A stretch of DNA of 25,672 nucleotides from DATHTK01 sp035463295 (GTDB lineage Bacteria; Actinomycetota; Rubrobacteria; Rubrobacterales; Rubrobacteraceae), in assembly GCA_035463295.1 (NCBI GenBank), contig DATHTK010000040.1:1-25672 (forward strand), in the 5' to 3' direction. Under the pieces are notes generated by a model. That model saw only the letters and a program-made list of their open reading frames with translations. It was not told the DNA's origin and searched no databases. This document shows, one piece after another, positions 22,795 to 25,672 of the stretch. The translations under genes and the position numbers were made by a program. Position 1 is the first letter of the stretch. Each line of letters starts with the position of its first letter.

Positions 22795-24216
22795 TCATCT
22801 GTCCTCCCAGAAGGGATGCGTGTAGCCAAGCTCGCTCAAGGTCTTGCGTATCTCGAGCATCGCGGTGTAGGTCGGCAGAACGTGGAGGGTGCCGCCCGGC
22901 GGTGTCGCGTCGAGAGCCGCCTCTATAGCCGCCCGGCGGTCGGGGATGACGGTATCTACCGGCAGGTCGGCGTACTTGAGGCGGACGGCCATATCCTCGG
23001 CCCGGATGCCGCTGACCATGAAGGGGGCCAGGGTACGACCCTCCGCCCTGGCAGCAGCGAGCATCTCGAAGTCCACGTCCCACAGCCACGAGACGTCCCG
23101 GCCGTCGGCGTGGTTGTCGTTTATGGCTATGAGAACGTTCGTGGCCTCCCCGGCTTCGTCCAGGACGAAGGTGCGCAGGATCTCGTTGAACCCCACCGGG
23201 TTCTTGATGAGGAGCAGGAAGACCTCTTTGTCCCCGGCGCTCACCCGCTCGACCCTCCCGAACGCCCCGCCGAACGCCCCTATGCCCCGCGCGACCTCAT
23301 CTAGTCCGACCCCCGTCTCCAGGGCGACGGCCGCCGCCGCCAGAGCGTTGTACGCATTGTAGAGGCCTGGCAGGTTCAGGCGGACCTCTTTCTCTCCAAC
23401 GGGCGTCTCGAGGAGGAAGTCCGTTCCCCGGGTGCCGTCGAGCCGTACCCGGGTCGCCCGGTAGCGGGGCTCCGGGCGCTCGAACGAGCAGTTGGGGCAC
23501 TCGTAGACGCCAACGTGACCCATGTACACCGTCTGGTAGACGAGGGGCGTCCCGCAGAGCGGGCAGTCCTTCGAGTCGGCGATGTGCTGCAGGCGGCCGG
23601 TGTCGAGGGCGGGTTCGTCCACCCCGTAGTAGACGGGGTTCTTCGCCGAGCGGCCGAGGCTCGCGACCAGGGGATCGTCGGCGTTCAGTACGACCGCGCC
23701 GTCCGGCGGCAGGTCGCCGAAGGCCGAGGCGATGACCTTGCCCGTGTAGGCGAGCTCGCCGTAGCGGTCGAGCTGGTCGCGAAACAGGTTCAGGACGGCG
23801 AGGATCTTGAGCTCCGCCTCCGGGGCGACGCGGGGCACGCTCGCCTCGTCGATCTCGAAGAGCCCCATCTGCGAGGCGGGCCGGCCAGAGAGGGACGAGT
23901 CCGAGACGAGGGCCGCACTCACGCCGGTAACGAGGTTGGCCCCGGTCGAGTTGTTCACTGCTTCTATGCCAGCGGTCTGTAGGATCTTCGAGACCATCCG
24001 GGTAGTCGTAGTCTTGCCGTTGGTGCCGGTGATCGCCGCCGAGCCGAGCGGGAGCCGCCGGGAGAGCTTCGCGAGCACCCCGGGGTCCACGCGCCGCGCC
24101 ACGACCCCCGGAACGGTCGAACCCCCGCCGGTCTTCAGCGTCCGGCTCGCGAAGCGCGCCACCCGGGCGGCCAGGATCGCCGCCGAGAGACGCGCGCTGT
24201 CCGAGACCCGGCCCAT
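22795..24216 (-). CDS. murT: Lipid II isoglutaminyl synthase, Mur-ligase subunit MurT, 473 aa
   Basis: Mur-ligase fold with P-loop GTNGKTTTT (residues 64-72). A Cys4 zinc ribbon is inserted in the central domain (Cys218, Cys221, Cys240, Cys243 in CPLCG and CPNCS), diagnostic of MurT. The C-terminal DUF1727 domain contains NDNHADGRDVSWLWD with the conserved Asp374. It activates lipid II D-Glu with ATP; GatD supplies ammonia. GatD normally follows directly but here lies 9.5 kb downstream. A perfect TATAAT ends 6 nt before the ATG, so the mRNA is probably leaderless. Confidence 0.95.
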   Translation of the reverse strand: MGRVSDSARLSAAILAARVARFASRTLKTGGGSTVPGVVARRVDPGVLAKLSRRLPLGSAAITGTNGKTTTTRMVSKILQTAGIEAVNNSTGANLVTGVSAALVSDSSLSGRPASQMGLFEIDEASVPRVAPEAELKILAVLNLFRDQLDRYGELAYTGKVIASAFGDLPPDGAVVLNADDPLVASLGRSAKNPVYYGVDEPALDTGRLQHIADSKDCPLCGTPLVYQTVYMGHVGVYECPNCSFERPEPRYRATRVRLDGTRGTDFLLETPVGEKEVRLNLPGLYNAYNALAAAAVALETGVGLDEVARGIGAFGGAFGRVERVSAGDKEVFLLLIKNPVGFNEILRTFVLDEAGEATNVLIAINDNHADGRDVSWLWDVDFEMLAAARAEGRTLAPFMVSGIRAEDMAVRLKYADLPVDTVIPDRRAAIEAALDATPPGGTLHVLPTYTAMLEIRKTLSELGYTHPFWEDR

Positions 24217-24222
24217 GCAGGG

Positions 24223-24228
24223 ATTATA
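24223..24228 (-). promoter_or_regulatory. murT -10 box, leaderless arrangement
   Basis: Minus-strand TATAAT (24228-24223) is separated from the ATG (24216) by only CCCTGC. Transcription would begin at or very near the start codon. The -35 region is not recognisable. Confidence 0.6.
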
Positions 24229-24322
24229 GTAGCGTGCATCTCTGCTCGTCCCGGCGTCGGGGCCTCAAAAACCTAGCCTTTCTTCCGGGGCCACGGCGCG
24301 GGAGGTGCGGTAAAAATCTAGG

Positions 24323-25300
24323 GTGGACATCTTCGAGAATCTGTCGGTCAGCTCGCGTCTGGAGGCCGCGGCCCTCGACGCCTATTCCAAGGCGGTGCGG
24401 GAGGTAACGGAGAGGCTCGAGCCCGCCGTGATCTCCGTCGGCCTCAGGGATGGTCGGGGCGGCGGGAGCGGGGTGATCCTCGGCACGGACGGAACCTCCG
24501 CGACCGCCGCCACCAACAGCCACGTCGTGCGCGGCTTGAGGAGGGCCGGGAGGGCCTCCAGGGGTGAGATCGAAGCCACGCTCGCCGGCGGAGCCCCGGT
24601 CCCGGCGGAGGTCCTCGGCGACGACCCGCCGAGCGACCTGGCGGTGGTGCGATTCGAACCGGAAGAGGAGCCGACGGTCGCCACTCTGGGGGACGCGGGA
24701 AGCCTGGTCGTCGGGCAGCTCGTCGTCGCCATCGGCAACCCGCTGGGGTTTCAGCGGAGCGTTACGGCCGGGGTCGTCAGCGCGCTCGGGCGCTCCATAA
24801 GGGGCGAGAGCGGGCGTCTGATCGAGAACGTCATCCAGACGGACGCCGCCATAAACCCCGGAAACTCGGGCGGGCCGCTCGCGGACGCTTCCGGGAGGGT
24901 CGTCGGGATCAACACCGCGATCATCGGCGGCGCTCAGGGCATCGGTTTCGCCGTCCCGGTCTCCGGAACGTTCCGGCGCGTTATCTTCACCCTCGTCACG
25001 GAGGGCCGGGTGCGCCGCGCGTTCCTCGGTGTCGCGGTCGTGAGCCGCCCGGCGCGCCGGCGGGACGGCTTCGAGGGGGGCGCGGGCGTGCAGAGCGTAG
25101 CCCCGAACAGCCCTGCCGAGAGGGCGGGCGTGAAGCCGCAGGACGTCATCGTCGGCTTCGGCGACGAACCCGTGAGCTCCAACGACGACCTCCTGAACCG
25201 CCTCGACGAATCGGCGATAGGAGGCGACTTCGATCTGCTGGTGCTGCGCAAGGGCAGGGAGATGACCCTCCGGGTGCGCCCGCAGGAGACACCGGAGTAA
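24323..25300 (+). CDS. HtrA-like trypsin-type serine protease with PDZ domain, 325 aa
   Basis: S1C family. The catalytic triad is His67 (TNSHVV), Asp105 (SDLAVV) and Ser182 (NPGNSGGPL). The preceding VAIGNPLGF and IQTDAAINPGNSGG are typical of DegP/HtrA enzymes. A PDZ domain occupies about residues 225-315 (GVQSVAPNSPAERAGVKPQD). The N-terminus is charged, with no signal peptide or membrane anchor, so the enzyme would be cytosolic unless the start is wrong. GTG at 24323 is used; TAAAAAT about 7 nt upstream could be a -10, and the Shine-Dalgarno is weak. It is divergent from murT. Confidence 0.93.
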   Translation: MDIFENLSVSSRLEAAALDAYSKAVREVTERLEPAVISVGLRDGRGGGSGVILGTDGTSATAATNSHVVRGLRRAGRASRGEIEATLAGGAPVPAEVLGDDPPSDLAVVRFEPEEEPTVATLGDAGSLVVGQLVVAIGNPLGFQRSVTAGVVSALGRSIRGESGRLIENVIQTDAAINPGNSGGPLADASGRVVGINTAIIGGAQGIGFAVPVSGTFRRVIFTLVTEGRVRRAFLGVAVVSRPARRRDGFEGGAGVQSVAPNSPAERAGVKPQDVIVGFGDEPVSSNDDLLNRLDESAIGGDFDLLVLRKGREMTLRVRPQETPE

Positions 25301-25403
25301 GGTCTCGGGACCTGGACGATCCCGCGGTGTCTTATCGAGCGCTGTCGCCGCGTCGGTAGTAACCTGATAGCCGAAGCCCGTTCCCGACCGAAGGGAGGCC
25401 AAC

Positions 25404-25631
25404 ATGCCCGACGTATCGCTGGTGGTCCGCGATCTCAAGGACGCCGGGCGTCTGGAACGCGCTCTCGGGCGCCTCTCGTTCGTGAGCCTGGTGCACGTCG
25501 ATCCGGAGAAGGGCCTCGTCGCAGTCTCGTACGAGGGTGGAGAGGCGGAGCTGGAGAAGGTCGAGGGGGCCGTGAGGGACACCGGGCACGACTTCGAGCC
25601 CTCGCCCGGCGCGAAGCACCTAGCGGACTGA
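25404..25631 (+). CDS. HMA-fold-like small protein without the CxxC metal site, 75 aa
   Basis: The pattern matches the heavy-metal-associated ferredoxin-like fold: strand VSLVVRD, helix GRLERALGRL, strands VSLVHVDPEKGLVAVSYEGG, helix LEKVEGAVRDTGHDFEP. The usual MxCxxC is replaced by DLKDAGR, and there is no cysteine at all, so it should not bind Cu+ like CopZ. The ATG has GGGAGG about 6 nt upstream. It lies 103 bp after the protease gene and may be co-transcribed. Its role is unknown. Confidence 0.75.
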   Translation: MPDVSLVVRDLKDAGRLERALGRLSFVSLVHVDPEKGLVAVSYEGGEAELEKVEGAVRDTGHDFEPSPGAKHLAD

Positions 25632-25641
25632 TGAGTGGCGC

Positions 25642-25672
25642 GCCGCTCGCGCCCCTCAGCTCGCCGAGCGGC
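25642..25672. terminator. Possible terminator hairpin at the window edge
   Basis: GCCGCTCG (25642-25649) pairs perfectly with CGAGCGGC (25665-25672) across 15 nt, 10 bp after the last stop codon. The stem may extend beyond the window, so strength and T-run cannot be judged. Confidence 0.4.

Noticed and set aside
24224..25582. 452-codon minus-strand open frame
   Set aside because: Antisense to the HtrA-like protease with intact triad; low-complexity shadow.
1..25672. tRNA or rRNA genes, including as attachment sites
   Set aside because: I found no cloverleaf with conserved T-loop or rRNA-like sequence by eye; a covariance search (tRNAscan/Infernal) would settle this.

Overview
The window is high-GC bacterial DNA and reads as a chromosomal segment from a deep-branching actinobacterium. 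Rubrobacter or a close relative is my best guess. The reasons are the MurT/GatD cell-wall pair, a Rubrobacter-type multi-pass membrane protein, a MarR-GNAT fusion, frequent TTG/GTG starts and probable leaderless promoters. The genus is inferred from protein style, not proven.

Left part (1-3600). The end of one membrane protein and a complete tandem paralogue (187-1464, +) come first. They converge on an SDR oxidoreductase (1593-2348, -) and a MarR-GNAT fusion regulator/acetyltransferase (2443-3369, -). The latter has a good promoter with two TGCTTGCT boxes 21 bp apart.

Central part (3598-12522): a sugar-acid catabolic locus in two divergent operons. The minus-strand operon of seven genes reads small cupin, cyclase-family hydrolase, zinc alcohol dehydrogenase, SDR, IlvD/Edd-type sugar-acid dehydratase, dioxygenase-like cupin and KduD-like SDR, and ends in an 11-bp hairpin. 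The plus-strand operon reads SDR, L-fuconate dehydratase (enolase superfamily) and an SDR-fold protein without its catalytic Tyr. Together they fit non-phosphorylative oxidation of a sugar such as L-fucose: sugar dehydrogenase, lactone opening, dehydration to a 2-keto-3-deoxy acid, then a second oxidation. No sugar kinase, transporter, aldolase or FAH-type hydrolase is present. The last cleavage step is therefore open, and the cupins and the cyclase-family protein are candidates for it.

Right part (12519-24216): gatD and murT, normally adjacent and co-transcribed because their products form one enzyme, are both present on the minus strand but separated by about 9.5 kb. The gatD-proximal half of this gap is a graveyard of mobile DNA. 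It holds two serine-recombinase remnants, a tyrosine-recombinase C-terminus, a second copy of the gatD start region (16628-16667), broken hypothetical genes, an RTX/PD40 secreted-protein pseudogene with an in-frame TGA, and IS-like repeats. The murT-proximal half carries intact plus-strand genes: a dihydrofolate-reductase-like protein, an MFS transporter and a PAS histidine kinase. The gatD start looks like a repeatedly used integration site.

Far right (24217-25672): a cytoplasmic-looking HtrA-like protease divergent from murT, a small HMA-fold protein lacking the metal-binding cysteines, and a possible terminator cut by the window edge. I found no rRNA, tRNA or CRISPR array.
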